Source of the DNA: Nitrobacter sp051535235
GTDB taxonomy: Bacteria; Pseudomonadota; Alphaproteobacteria; Rhizobiales; Xanthobacteraceae
NCBI RefSeq assembly: GCF_051535235.1
Contig: NZ_JBPPLZ010000004.1
Location: 186,001 to 250,000, forward strand
Reading direction: 5' to 3'
Length of the DNA: 64,000 nt
In this document: piece by piece, positions 8,950 through 16,596 of the stretch
Layout of the letters: each line of letters starts with the position of its first letter
How positions within the stretch are numbered: the first letter of the stretch is position 1
The notes under the pieces: generated by a model
Seen by the model: the letters and a program-made list of their open reading frames with translations, nothing else
What the model was told of the DNA's origin: nothing
The model's database searches: none
Position numbers and translations under genes: made by a program

Positions 8950-9492
8950 TCAATAACTTCGGTGAGGCTCCGCAACCGGTCCGAGAACCGAATTGTTGAT
9001 AACCACGGTGCCCAGCAGCATGTCATGCAGCAGCCGGCGGCGTCCGTTGAAGAGGCCAACCAGAAGAACGAGCGGCGAAAAGATCGAGATCGAGAACCAG
9101 AACAGGATCGCGTGCATGGCGCCGAGCAGAAAATAGCTCGGATCGCCGTACCAGGTGCGCATTTCCAGGTCCATGAGCCGCATCCCGATGGTCGCCGAAT
9201 GTGGGCCGCCCAGCGAAAAGCCGTAATAGACGACAGCCCAGATCACGGTAGCCGGCGACACCAGCCAGAACAGCACCCAGCCAAGCCCGAGCGTGACGAC
9301 GCCGAACACCGCGATGAAAATCACGCCGAAAATAACGGGTATCGAAAGCACCACGAGATCGATCAGGAACGCAAAAAAGCGCCGCGTCAGGACGCCGCGA
9401 AACAGTTCGGGCTGCATCCAGGGGTCGAACGCATGAGGCCGGAACTCGGCTGAGTTGCCGCTCTGCGCAGTGTTGAAGCCATTGTCGGCCAT
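8950..9492 (-). CDS. RDD-family membrane protein
   Basis: 180 residues. The N-terminal 30 are soluble, followed by an R-rich RDD entry motif (RGVLTRRFFAFLIDLVVLS) and three to four membrane helices, ending with NGRRRLLHDMLLGTVVI, the usual RDD closing motif. I choose the ATG at 9492 because GGAGG lies 7-8 bases upstream, rather than the longer reading from 9576. RDD proteins are poorly characterised; some act as Na+/H+ antiporters. It lies between bpt and hemB on the same strand. Confidence 0.85.
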   Translation of the reverse strand: MADNGFNTAQSGNSAEFRPHAFDPWMQPELFRGVLTRRFFAFLIDLVVLSIPVIFGVIFIAVFGVVTLGLGWVLFWLVSPATVIWAVVYYGFSLGGPHSATIGMRLMDLEMRTWYGDPSYFLLGAMHAILFWFSISIFSPLVLLVGLFNGRRRLLHDMLLGTVVINNSVLGPVAEPHRSY

Positions 9493-9619
9493 GACAGATC
9501 CTCCACGGCTCGTCCACGGCATTGCTTGCCGTCCCCGGAAATGGCGACGCGGCGCCGGAGTTGCAAGGCCTCGCAAACGTTAAGGAACGGCAATCATCGC
9601 GACCGAGGGCAGTGGTTCG

Positions 9620-10684
9620 TCAGCCCTTCTGGTTGAGCCTCTCCGCTGCCGCGGGCGCGAAATAGGTGAGTACGCCGTCGGCGCCGGCGCGTTTGAAGGC
9701 GACGAGGCTTTCCATCATGGCCCGGTCGCGGTCGATCCAGCCGTTGCCGGCGGCGGCGGCGATCATCGCGTACTCGCCCGAGACCTGATAGGCGAAGGTC
9801 GGCACTCCGAAGGTGTCCTTCACGCGCCGCACGATGTCGAGATAGGGCATGCCCGGCTTCACCAGCACCATGTCGGCGCCCTCGGCGATGTCGAGTTCGA
9901 CCTCGCGCAGCGCCTCATCGGAGTTGGCGCTGTCCATCTGATACGTCCGCTTGTCGCCGGTGAGCGCCTTCGCAGAGCCGATGGCGTCGCGGAAGGGGCC
10001 GTAAAACGCCGACGCATATTTGGCGGCGTAGGCCATGATCTGCACGTCGACGAAGCCGGCCTCGTCGAGCGCCCGTCGAATCGCGCCCACGCGTCCGTCC
10101 ATCATGTCCGATGGAGCAATGATATCGCATCCGGCTTCCGCCTGCACCAGCGCCTGCCGGACCAGCACCGCGACCGTCTCGTCGTTGAGGATCCTGCCGT
10201 CCTCGATCAAACCGTCATGGCCATGACTGGTGAACGGGTCGAGCGCCACGTCGCAGAGCACGCCGAGGTCCGGAAATTCCCGCTTGATCGCGCGGACCGA
10301 CCTGCACACCAGGTTCTTGGTATTGAGGGCCTCGCTGCCGCTGTCGTCCCGCAAGGCGGGATCGGTGTAGGGGAACAGCGCGATGCAGGGGATATTGAGC
10401 TTCAGCGCGCGTTCGGCGTCGCGTACGCACTGGTCCACACTGAGGCGGTCGACGCCGGGCATCGAAGGCACAGGCGTCCGCCCGTCGATGCCATCAGCCA
10501 CGAACAGAGGCCAGATCAGGTCGTCGGTGGTCAGGACGTTTTCACGGATCAGGCGGCGGGCCCATTCCGCCTTTCGGTTGCGGCGCAGCCGGGCCACCAG
10601 ATCGAGCGGCAGGGGAGCTGATGCGGCGGCCTCGCGGCGAGGTCCATCCCGCATTTCAATGGGACGCCCGTATTTTATCGCCAT
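9620..10684 (-). CDS. hemB: Delta-aminolevulinic acid dehydratase (porphobilinogen synthase)
   Basis: Condenses two 5-aminolevulinates to porphobilinogen in haem synthesis. The Schiff-base lysines are K222 (AAKYASAFYGP) and K276 (MVLVKPGMPYLD). The metal loop reads CDVALDPFTSHGHDG: the three Cys of zinc enzymes are replaced by A147, D149 and D157, the arrangement of the Mg-dependent type described for Bradyrhizobium and plants. The ATG at 10684 is preceded by GGGAG; upstream in-frame starts give a non-conserved extension. Length 354 is normal. Confidence 0.95.
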   Translation of the reverse strand: MAIKYGRPIEMRDGPRREAAASAPLPLDLVARLRRNRKAEWARRLIRENVLTTDDLIWPLFVADGIDGRTPVPSMPGVDRLSVDQCVRDAERALKLNIPCIALFPYTDPALRDDSGSEALNTKNLVCRSVRAIKREFPDLGVLCDVALDPFTSHGHDGLIEDGRILNDETVAVLVRQALVQAEAGCDIIAPSDMMDGRVGAIRRALDEAGFVDVQIMAYAAKYASAFYGPFRDAIGSAKALTGDKRTYQMDSANSDEALREVELDIAEGADMVLVKPGMPYLDIVRRVKDTFGVPTFAYQVSGEYAMIAAAAGNGWIDRDRAMMESLVAFKRAGADGVLTYFAPAAAERLNQKG

Positions 10685-10848
10685 GGTGCCGACACTCCCG
10701 AAAACCAGAAACCAATTTGATTTTGTTTCAATTCTAGCATCAGGAACCGGCTTCGTCACCGCGCTCATGTTCTCAACGCAATGCAATTGATTTTGTGGTC
10801 TCAAAAAGTCATGAATCGGCGTCGCACACCCGCGGCTTCGAGCATCTG

Positions 10849-11313
10849 ATGTCTGAAACCTCATCGCGCAAGCAGGCCCGGCGGAACAATGCCATGTCCG
10901 CGGGCGGGATTCCGTCCACCCGGGTGGAAACCGAAGAAAGTCTCTGGACCGGGCGGCTTGTGCTCTTCCTCCGCATCATGGCGGTGCTGTCGCTTGCCGC
11001 GGGACTCTATCATTGGGCCCAGGTAACCGGTTTCATCGGCGGCGAAGACAATGCCTTCGAAAATCAGACGGTGGCCTGGCAGGCGGCGACGGTCTACTTC
11101 GCGGTCATCGAGCTGGTGGCCGCCGTGGGTCTGTGGCTCGCGACGCCATGGGGGGCTGTCGTCTGGCTCACCACCGTTGTCTCAATGGCCGTGGTCGAAC
11201 TGATGTTCCCGGCGATCTACGGCGGCAATCTGGCCGTCGTCGGCATCGAAACGGCGATGCTTGTCGCCTATCTGGGACTGGCCTGGATGGCGGCGCGCGA
11301 ACGGCCGCCATAG
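10849..11313 (+). CDS. DUF6163-like four-helix membrane protein
   Basis: 154 residues from the ATG at 10849 (ATGs at 10795 and 10894 are also in frame). A charged N-terminal tail of about 40 residues is followed by four hydrophobic helices (starting LVLFLRIMAVLSLAAGLYHW, VYFAVIELVAAVGLWLA, AVVWLTTVVSMAVVELM and VGIETAMLVAYLGLAWM). It resembles small Bradyrhizobium membrane proteins labelled DUF6163; that link is from memory. It is divergent from hemB. Function unknown. Confidence 0.7.
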   Translation: MSETSSRKQARRNNAMSAGGIPSTRVETEESLWTGRLVLFLRIMAVLSLAAGLYHWAQVTGFIGGEDNAFENQTVAWQAATVYFAVIELVAAVGLWLATPWGAVVWLTTVVSMAVVELMFPAIYGGNLAVVGIETAMLVAYLGLAWMAARERPP

Positions 11314-11707
11314 CCACAGGCGAGGTCAGAAACCGGCATTGAAGGCGGCTCCTGAATCCCGATTGACGGCTTGCGTCAAATTGTCCGCGATTTTTTCCGG
11401 GTAAGAATTCGGTCACTCTGACGATGCGGCCACGGATATTGACAGGATATTTCGAATTTGAGCGGTCCTGTTCCTGAATGCGACAGTTGGCGTAGACGAA
11501 GCGTGAACAGCATGGCCGCAACGTCAAGGAAAGGTTGCGGAAGCCCCTGATCTGACGAGATTAATCAGCAATTCACTCTCTTAAATTCATGATGTCTTTA
11601 TTGTCTTATTTAAGCGGATATTCAAACGCCCCCCCCTAAGGTCCAGCTATCAGGCGGAACACAAGTTTCGTCGAATAAGTCGATAAACGACAACAGGGGA
11701 AGTCATC
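11314..11707. other. Intergenic region upstream of ldtR with two dyads
   Basis: No convincing gene. It holds a 17-base palindrome TTGACGGCTTGCGTCAA at 11363-11379. It also holds an AT-rich stretch with perfect arms CTTAAAT (11580-11586) and ATTTAAG (11608-11614), which stands out from the GC-rich surroundings and lies about 95 bases before the ldtR start. Promoter or operator function is likely but not shown. Confidence 0.4.
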
Positions 11708-12220
11708 ATGAAAGCCGTTGCGAAGGCTCACGAGCCCGCGGAACAGGTCGCCGGCGAAGCGCCGGTGCAGTCGCTCTATCTCGAAGCATTGACGTTGGTC
11801 GAGCGGCTGCACCGCCGCCTGCTCGATGTCATCAAGGATGAATTCGATCGTCGCGGTCGTGCCGACATCAATTCGGTACAAGCGCTTCTGCTCTATAACA
11901 TCGGCGACAAGGAACTGACGGCCGGAGAACTGCGCACGCGCGGCTATTATCTCGGCTCAAACGTTTCCTACAATCTGAAGAAGCTCGTCGAGTTGGGCTT
12001 CCTCGATCATCAACGCTCGCGCGTTGATCGCCGCTCGGTGCGCATCCGCCTCACCGCGCAGGGCCAGGAAATCCGCCGCATCGTCGACGCGCTCTACCAG
12101 AAGCACGTCAAGACCGTCGAACAGGTCGGCGGCATCTCCAATGAGGAGTTTGCGACGTTGAACAAATCGCTGCATCGTCTCGAGCGCTTCTGGACCGATC
12201 AGATTTTGTATCGGCTCTGA
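11708..12220 (+). CDS. ldtR: LdtR-type MarR-family transcriptional regulator
   Basis: 170-residue winged-helix regulator. The recognition part is TAGELRTRGYYLGSNVSYNLKKLVELGFLDHQRSRVDRRSVRIRLTAQG, typical of the MarR fold with the wing DRRSVRI. The overall sequence matches the LdtR group of Rhizobiales, known from Liberibacter and Sinorhizobium for control of an L,D-transpeptidase, cell envelope and stress tolerance. No transpeptidase gene lies beside it here. It has a strong rho-independent terminator downstream and an AT-rich upstream region. Confidence 0.85.
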   Translation: MKAVAKAHEPAEQVAGEAPVQSLYLEALTLVERLHRRLLDVIKDEFDRRGRADINSVQALLLYNIGDKELTAGELRTRGYYLGSNVSYNLKKLVELGFLDHQRSRVDRRSVRIRLTAQGQEIRRIVDALYQKHVKTVEQVGGISNEEFATLNKSLHRLERFWTDQILYRL

Positions 12221-12309
12221 GTTTTCTCCGGGAACAGAGCGAAGCCGGCGGCAAGATCGGCCGCTCGTTCTCCGGATCTCCTGAGAAACACGACTTCCCC
12301 CCAACCTGA

Positions 12310-12346
12310 ACGCATCGGCCCGGTCCGTCCGGCGCCGGTGCGTTTT
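12310..12346 (+). terminator. Rho-independent terminator of ldtR
   Basis: Stem ACGCATCGGC (12310-12319) pairs with GCCGGTGCGT (12334-12343) with a single G-T wobble, followed by TTTTGC. It lies 90 bases after the ldtR stop. Confidence 0.65.
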
Positions 12347-12420
12347 GCTGTTCGAGTCATCAGGAACCTTTGCCGGTTTGCAAGGTTGTCGATCCGAAGT
12401 TGAGAATGGAATGATCGATC

Positions 12421-12642
12421 ATGCTGATCGAACGTGATGTGCAAGTCCTGAATTTCGACGCCGTGGGCGAGGCCTACGCGATCGCAGCGAACTACCTGCG
12501 CAGGAGCGGCGTTCTGAGCAGCGACGGCATCGAGACCAACGACCGGCTGCTTGAGATCATTGTCGGGCTGTATTACGGCGGCGAACATAACCGCATCAAG
12601 CTGGCCAACAAGGCCATCACGCGGTTTCAGGCCGATTCCTGA
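12421..12642 (+). CDS. Small conserved-looking protein, function unknown
   Basis: 73 residues, soluble, mixed helical; begins MLIERDVQVLNFDAVGEAYA and ends ITRFQADS. The central part (DRLLEIIVGLYYGGEHNRIKLANKAI) looks like a folded helical protein. It lies between the ldtR terminator and a monooxygenase-like gene on the same strand. I do not recognise a named family, and no strong Shine-Dalgarno is visible before the ATG. Confidence 0.55.
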   Translation: MLIERDVQVLNFDAVGEAYAIAANYLRRSGVLSSDGIETNDRLLEIIVGLYYGGEHNRIKLANKAITRFQADS

Positions 12643-12699
12643 TCTTCACGGCTGCTGTCGGTTGCTGTACAGATGAGGAGGCACAAAAGGTCTCCTCAG

Positions 12700-12996
12700 A
12701 TGATTACCGAAATCGCGCAAATCGACATCAAGCCGGGCAGCGAAGCGGATTTCGAGGCCGCGATCGACCAGGCGCAGACGATTTTCAAGCGTTGCAAGGG
12801 CTGGAGAAGTTTCGAACTGCACCGCTCCATCGAGAAGCCGTCGCGTTACCGTCTGGTAATCAAGTGGGACACGCTTGAGAACCATGTGGTGGACTTTCGG
12901 GAATCGGCGAATTTCACCGAATGGCGTGCGCTGGTCGGGCCGCACTTCGCTTCACCTCCCGAGGTGGAACACACCAATACGGTTACGACCTTTTAG
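12700..12996 (+). CDS. Antibiotic-biosynthesis-monooxygenase (ABM) domain protein
   Basis: 98 residues with the dimeric ferredoxin-like ABM fold: ITEIAQIDIKPGSEADFEAAI, then CKGWRSFELHRSIEKPSRYRLVIKWDTLENHVVDFRES and FTEWRALVGPHF. These small proteins are often haem- or quinone-acting or of unknown role. I choose the ATG at 12700; an ATG at 12673 adds nine basic residues. A GAGGAG/CTCCTC inverted pair surrounds the upstream ribosome site. The stop overlaps the stop of the convergent downstream gene by a few bases. Confidence 0.75.
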   Translation: MITEIAQIDIKPGSEADFEAAIDQAQTIFKRCKGWRSFELHRSIEKPSRYRLVIKWDTLENHVVDFRESANFTEWRALVGPHFASPPEVEHTNTVTTF

Positions 12997-14159
12997 CTTG
13001 CCGCCTTGACGGAGTGCTTTTCGCCATCCGCGCGCGCGAAGTCGATGACGACTTTACCGATCGCGAGCAGGGGCAGGGCAAGCGCCAGTCCCCAGACGCC
13101 GAAGACGATGCCGAGCAGGATCTGGAATGCGAACAGCGTCGCTGGCGGAATGTCGAGCGCCTGACGCTGGATGATCGGCGTGAGCACGTAGCTCTCCAGC
13201 GCATGGACGCCGAGAAATAGCACGAACGCGCTTGCGGCCGCCACCCATCCTGACGCCAGACTCGCCAGCACCACGATCAACCCGCCGAGCAGCGCGCCGA
13301 TGGTGGGAATGAAGGCGAGCAAACCGGCCTGAATGCCGAGGATAAAGGAACTCTGGATACCGATGATCTCGAGGCCGATCCAGGTCACCAGGAACACCGC
13401 AGCCATGGTGACCATCTGGGCGATCAGCCAGCGCTCCAGCGTATCGCCGATCCTGTCGACCAGAATCGCCGCGGTCGCACGATGTTTGGCCGGCGTCAGG
13501 CTGAGCAGGCCCTTGCGATAGACGGCCGGCTGAGCGGCAAAGCAAAGGCCGAGGAACAGCACGATGAAGAAATTTCCGACGGCGCTGACGGTGCCGAGGA
13601 CGAGCTTCAGCGTCTGGCTGACGATCGCGGTGCCGCTTGAGGCAAGCGTGCCGGCACTCGGCAGGTTGTGCTGAACATTTGCAGCAGGCGTCTCCTCGGT
13701 TTTCGCGGTTCCGGGAATTCTCGAGGGCTCGGACGTTTTCGAGGATTCGGACGAATTGAGACCGCTCAAATTGAAGTAGCTGGTGTCGACGCCATTTTTC
13801 TCGAGGAAGGATTTGACGGTCACGAGCTGGGATTTGATCGTATTGCTCAGCACGGCGGTCTGCTGCGCGATCGTCGTTCCCCCGAGCACCATGACGCCCG
13901 CCAGGACGGCGGCGAGCGCGACGCAGACGATCGTCAGCCGCAACGCATGAGGCAGGGGAATGACGCGGCCGAGCAGACTTGTGATGGCGTTGAGAGCAAC
14001 GCCAAGCAGCACACCGGCAAAGATCAGGAAGAGCGTCGCCGCGAATTCCCAGGCGAGCAGCAGCAGCGCCGCGAACAGGACGACGGCCATCCCGCCGGTC
14101 GCGATCGCCCACGCCAGATCGGTGCGGGTTTGCCCTTTGCCTGTGGTGTGGTCCGTCAC
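12993..14159 (-). CDS. AI-2E/PerM-family transporter
   Basis: 388-residue inner-membrane protein of the UPF0118 family. N-terminal helices (to about residue 90) are followed by a hydrophilic loop of about 100 residues rich in Ser/Thr (about residues 115-180). The typical C-terminal part includes GLLAFIPTIGALLGG, VHALESYVLTPIIQRQALDIPPA and FGVWGLALALPLLA. Family members have been proposed to export autoinducer-2 or act as Na+/H+ antiporters; the substrate is not readable. The long loop is Ser-rich (LNSSESSKTSEPS). Confidence 0.85.
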   Translation of the reverse strand: MTDHTTGKGQTRTDLAWAIATGGMAVVLFAALLLLAWEFAATLFLIFAGVLLGVALNAITSLLGRVIPLPHALRLTIVCVALAAVLAGVMVLGGTTIAQQTAVLSNTIKSQLVTVKSFLEKNGVDTSYFNLSGLNSSESSKTSEPSRIPGTAKTEETPAANVQHNLPSAGTLASSGTAIVSQTLKLVLGTVSAVGNFFIVLFLGLCFAAQPAVYRKGLLSLTPAKHRATAAILVDRIGDTLERWLIAQMVTMAAVFLVTWIGLEIIGIQSSFILGIQAGLLAFIPTIGALLGGLIVVLASLASGWVAAASAFVLFLGVHALESYVLTPIIQRQALDIPPATLFAFQILLGIVFGVWGLALALPLLAIGKVVIDFARADGEKHSVKAAS

Positions 14160-14343
14160 GGTCGCCTCCGGTTCTGAGCCCGCAGTGTTCCGTTAAACGC
14201 CATACGGAATCAAGCGCCAGTCTGCTGGAGCCTGTGACGCCGGGCAATAAGTGGACCGCCTTCTGAAATGAGCGAGGCCATCCTGCTACTTGTGGTCCGG
14301 CAGCAACGCCACAGGTTTGAGGCACGGGTGGCGCCAAAGAACA

Positions 14344-14365
14344 AGGCGCTCCGTCAGGAGCGCCT
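14344..14365 (-). terminator. Terminator downstream of glnA
   Basis: Perfect 9-base arms AGGCGCTCC and GGAGCGCCT around GTCA. On the minus strand the stem is followed by TGTTCTTT. It lies 30 bases after the glnA stop. Confidence 0.65.
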
Positions 14366-14394
14366 GTCTTTGATTGTTCCGAAGCGAAAAGCGA

Positions 14395-15804
14395 TCAATA
14401 CGAATAATACATGTCGAACTCGACCGGGTGCGGCGTCATTTCGAAACGCATGACGTCGGTCATTTTCAACTCAATATAGGCGTCGATGAAATCGTCGTCG
14501 AATACGCCGCCATGCTTCAGGAAGGCGCGGTCCTTGTCGAGGTTTTCCAGCGCTTCGCGCAGGCTGCCGCACACTGTCGGAATCTGCTTCAGCTCTTCCT
14601 TCGGCAGGTCGTAGAGGTCCTTGTCCATCGCCGGGCCCGGATCGATCTTGTTCTTGATGCCGTCGAGGCCCGCCATCAGCATCGCCGCAAAGGCGAGGTA
14701 TGGATTGGCCATCGGGTCGGGGAAGCGAACCTCCACGCGCTTGGCCTTCGGCGAGGTTGTGTAGGGGATGCGGCACGATGCCGAACGGTTGCGCGCGGAG
14801 TAGGCGAGCAATACCGGCGCTTCATAGCCCGGGACCAGACGCTTGTAGGAGTTGGTCGACGGGTTGGTGAAGGCGTTGATCGCCTTGGCATGCCTGATGA
14901 TGCCGCCGATGTAGTACAGGCAGGTCTCCGACAGGTCGGCGTACTTGTTGCCGGCGAAGGTCGGCTTGCCGTCCTTCCAGATCGACTGATGGACGTGCAT
15001 GCCCGAGCCGTTGTCGCCGAAGATCGGCTTCGGCATGAAGGTGGCGGTCTTGCCGTAGATATGCGCCACCTGGTGGATGCAATACTTGTAGATCTGCATC
15101 TGGTCGGCCATGTGGGTCAGCGTGTCGAACTTCATGCCGAGCTCGTGCTGGGCCGACGCCACTTCGTGATGATGCTTCTCGACCTTGACCCCCATCTTGG
15201 CCATGGCGCCGAGCATTTCCGAGCGCATGTCCTGTACCGAGTCCTGTGGCGGAACCGGGAAGTAGCCGCCTTTGGTGCGGATGCGGTGGCCGAGGTTGCC
15301 GCCTTCGTATTCGGTTGCCGAGTTGGTCGGCAGTTCGGATGAATCCAGCTTGAAACCGGTGTTGTACGGATCGGCCGAGAAACGCACGTCGTCGAAAACG
15401 AAGAACTCGGCTTCGGGACCGACATACACGGTGTCGCCGACGCCCATCGACTTCACCATCGCCTCGGCCTTCTTGGCAATGCCGCGCGGGTCGCGGTTAT
15501 AGGGCTCGCCGGTGGAAGGCTCCAGAATGTCGCAGGTGATGACCATCGTCGTTTCCGCGAAAAACGGATCGATCGAAGCCGTGGTCGGATCGAGCATCAG
15601 CATCATGTCGGACTCGTTGATCGCCTTCCAGCCGGCGATCGACGAACCGTCGAACATCGTGCCCTCGGTGAAAATATCTTCGTCGATCATGCTGACGTCG
15701 AAGGTGACGTGCTGCCACTTGCCGCGCGGATCGGTGAATCGCAGATCGACGTACTTCACGTCGTTGTCCTTGATAGCTTTCAGGACGTCGCTGGCGGTCT
15801 TCAT
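14395..15804 (-). CDS. glnA: Glutamine synthetase type I
   Basis: ATP-dependent synthesis of glutamine from glutamate and ammonia; a cytoplasmic dodecamer. 469 residues, standard GSI-beta length. Motifs: MFDGSSIAGW (about 50-59), the ATP-binding PKPIFGDNGSGMHVHQSIW (about 259-276), and the adenylylation site Tyr398 in DKDLYDLPKEE, so GlnE control is expected. I choose the ATG at 15804 (MKTASDVLKAI); a longer reading is not conserved. It lies 104 bases downstream of glnB on the same strand, the usual alphaproteobacterial glnBA operon. Confidence 0.97.
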   Translation of the reverse strand: MKTASDVLKAIKDNDVKYVDLRFTDPRGKWQHVTFDVSMIDEDIFTEGTMFDGSSIAGWKAINESDMMLMLDPTTASIDPFFAETTMVITCDILEPSTGEPYNRDPRGIAKKAEAMVKSMGVGDTVYVGPEAEFFVFDDVRFSADPYNTGFKLDSSELPTNSATEYEGGNLGHRIRTKGGYFPVPPQDSVQDMRSEMLGAMAKMGVKVEKHHHEVASAQHELGMKFDTLTHMADQMQIYKYCIHQVAHIYGKTATFMPKPIFGDNGSGMHVHQSIWKDGKPTFAGNKYADLSETCLYYIGGIIRHAKAINAFTNPSTNSYKRLVPGYEAPVLLAYSARNRSASCRIPYTTSPKAKRVEVRFPDPMANPYLAFAAMLMAGLDGIKNKIDPGPAMDKDLYDLPKEELKQIPTVCGSLREALENLDKDRAFLKHGGVFDDDFIDAYIELKMTDVMRFEMTPHPVEFDMYYSY

Positions 15805-15908
15805 AAATACCCCTTGTCTCTGCTGGTCTTCGTGGCTGGTTTTTGCGATTTTACGGCGCAAGGCGGCCGTGGGTGGTGACTCCGTGCGGATGTGACTGTC
15901 AAAACGAT

Positions 15909-16247
15909 CTAGATGGCGTCGAGGCCGGATTCCCCCGTTCGGATTCGAATGGCTTCCTCGATATTGGATACGAAAATCTTGCCGTCGCCGATGCGGCCCG
16001 TCTGGGCGGCGCGCCTGATGGCGTCGATGGCCTTTTCGACCAGGTCATCTCCGATCACGATCTCGATTTTGACCTTGGGCAGGAAGTCCACGACATATTC
16101 CGCGCCGCGATAGAGTTCGGCGTGTCCCTTCTGCCGCCCAAAGCCTTTTGCCTCGATCACGGTGATGCCTTGCAATCCGATCTCCTGAAGCGCTTCCTTT
16201 ACTTCGTCGAGCTTGAACGGTTTGATGATGGCTTCGATTTTTTTCAC
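15909..16247 (-). CDS. glnB: PII nitrogen regulatory protein
   Basis: 112-residue trimeric signal protein sensing 2-oxoglutarate, ATP/ADP and, through uridylylation, glutamine. MKKIEAIIKPFKLDEVKEAL starts the fold. Tyr51 in the T-loop (GHAELYRGAEYVVDFLPK) is the uridylylation site. The B-loop region TGRIGDGKIFV is intact. First gene of the glnBA operon, with a sigma-54 promoter about 160 bases upstream. Confidence 0.97.
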   Translation of the reverse strand: MKKIEAIIKPFKLDEVKEALQEIGLQGITVIEAKGFGRQKGHAELYRGAEYVVDFLPKVKIEIVIGDDLVEKAIDAIRRAAQTGRIGDGKIFVSNIEEAIRIRTGESGLDAI

Positions 16248-16596
16248 TGAACGTCTCCTGGCACTTCCAAATTCCAGCCAGCGGCCGATGCACGCTCACG
16301 CTGTTGTCTTGAACACGGTCATGCACTGGTTTTCGGACGGACAAAAGTCGCGGGACGCGCTTCATTTTCGCCAACAGACATCGCAGATCGAACCACTTTC
16401 CCTAAGCAGTGTTTGTGCCAACTCGCCGGAACCTTCAATTTTCAAGCCTTATCAGTCGATTAAGCGAGCTTTGGTATGTTATGGCAGCACCCCGGCGTGA
16501 TTGTCAGATTACAAATTAGGCAGCGGGGTTATTTTCTGTGCAGTCCTGCGTGCGTCGGCGGGTTCGTCTTTGCCCATGGACTCGAGTGGTGAGGCC
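16248..16596. other. Divergent control region between glnB and the nnr gene
   Basis: No gene seen. The region carries the sigma-54 element on the minus strand (16405-16420). On the far side of it is a CAC-CCCGGC-GTG dyad near 16486-16497 that could be part of an NtrC-like site, but its spacing does not fit the consensus. An in-frame TTG at 16501 could extend the rightward gene, but I prefer the ATG at 16597. Confidence 0.4.
16405..16420 (-). promoter_or_regulatory. Sigma-54 (RpoN) promoter for glnBA
   Basis: Read on the minus strand: TGGCACAAACACTGCT. The invariant GG and GC are 10 bases apart as required, and the -24 element TTGGCAC is perfect. The predicted transcription start lies about 145 bases before the glnB ATG. 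Nitrogen control through NtrC is expected from related glnBA operons. Confidence 0.75.

Noticed and set aside
10720..10745. Irr-box-like half site (TTTCAATTCTAG) upstream of hemB
   Set aside because: Only one half of the expected palindrome is present, so iron control of hemB through Irr is not supported by sequence.
16484..16500. NtrC-like dyad upstream of the sigma-54 promoter
   Set aside because: CAC/GTG arms are present but their spacing is one base off the consensus and flanking bases do not match.
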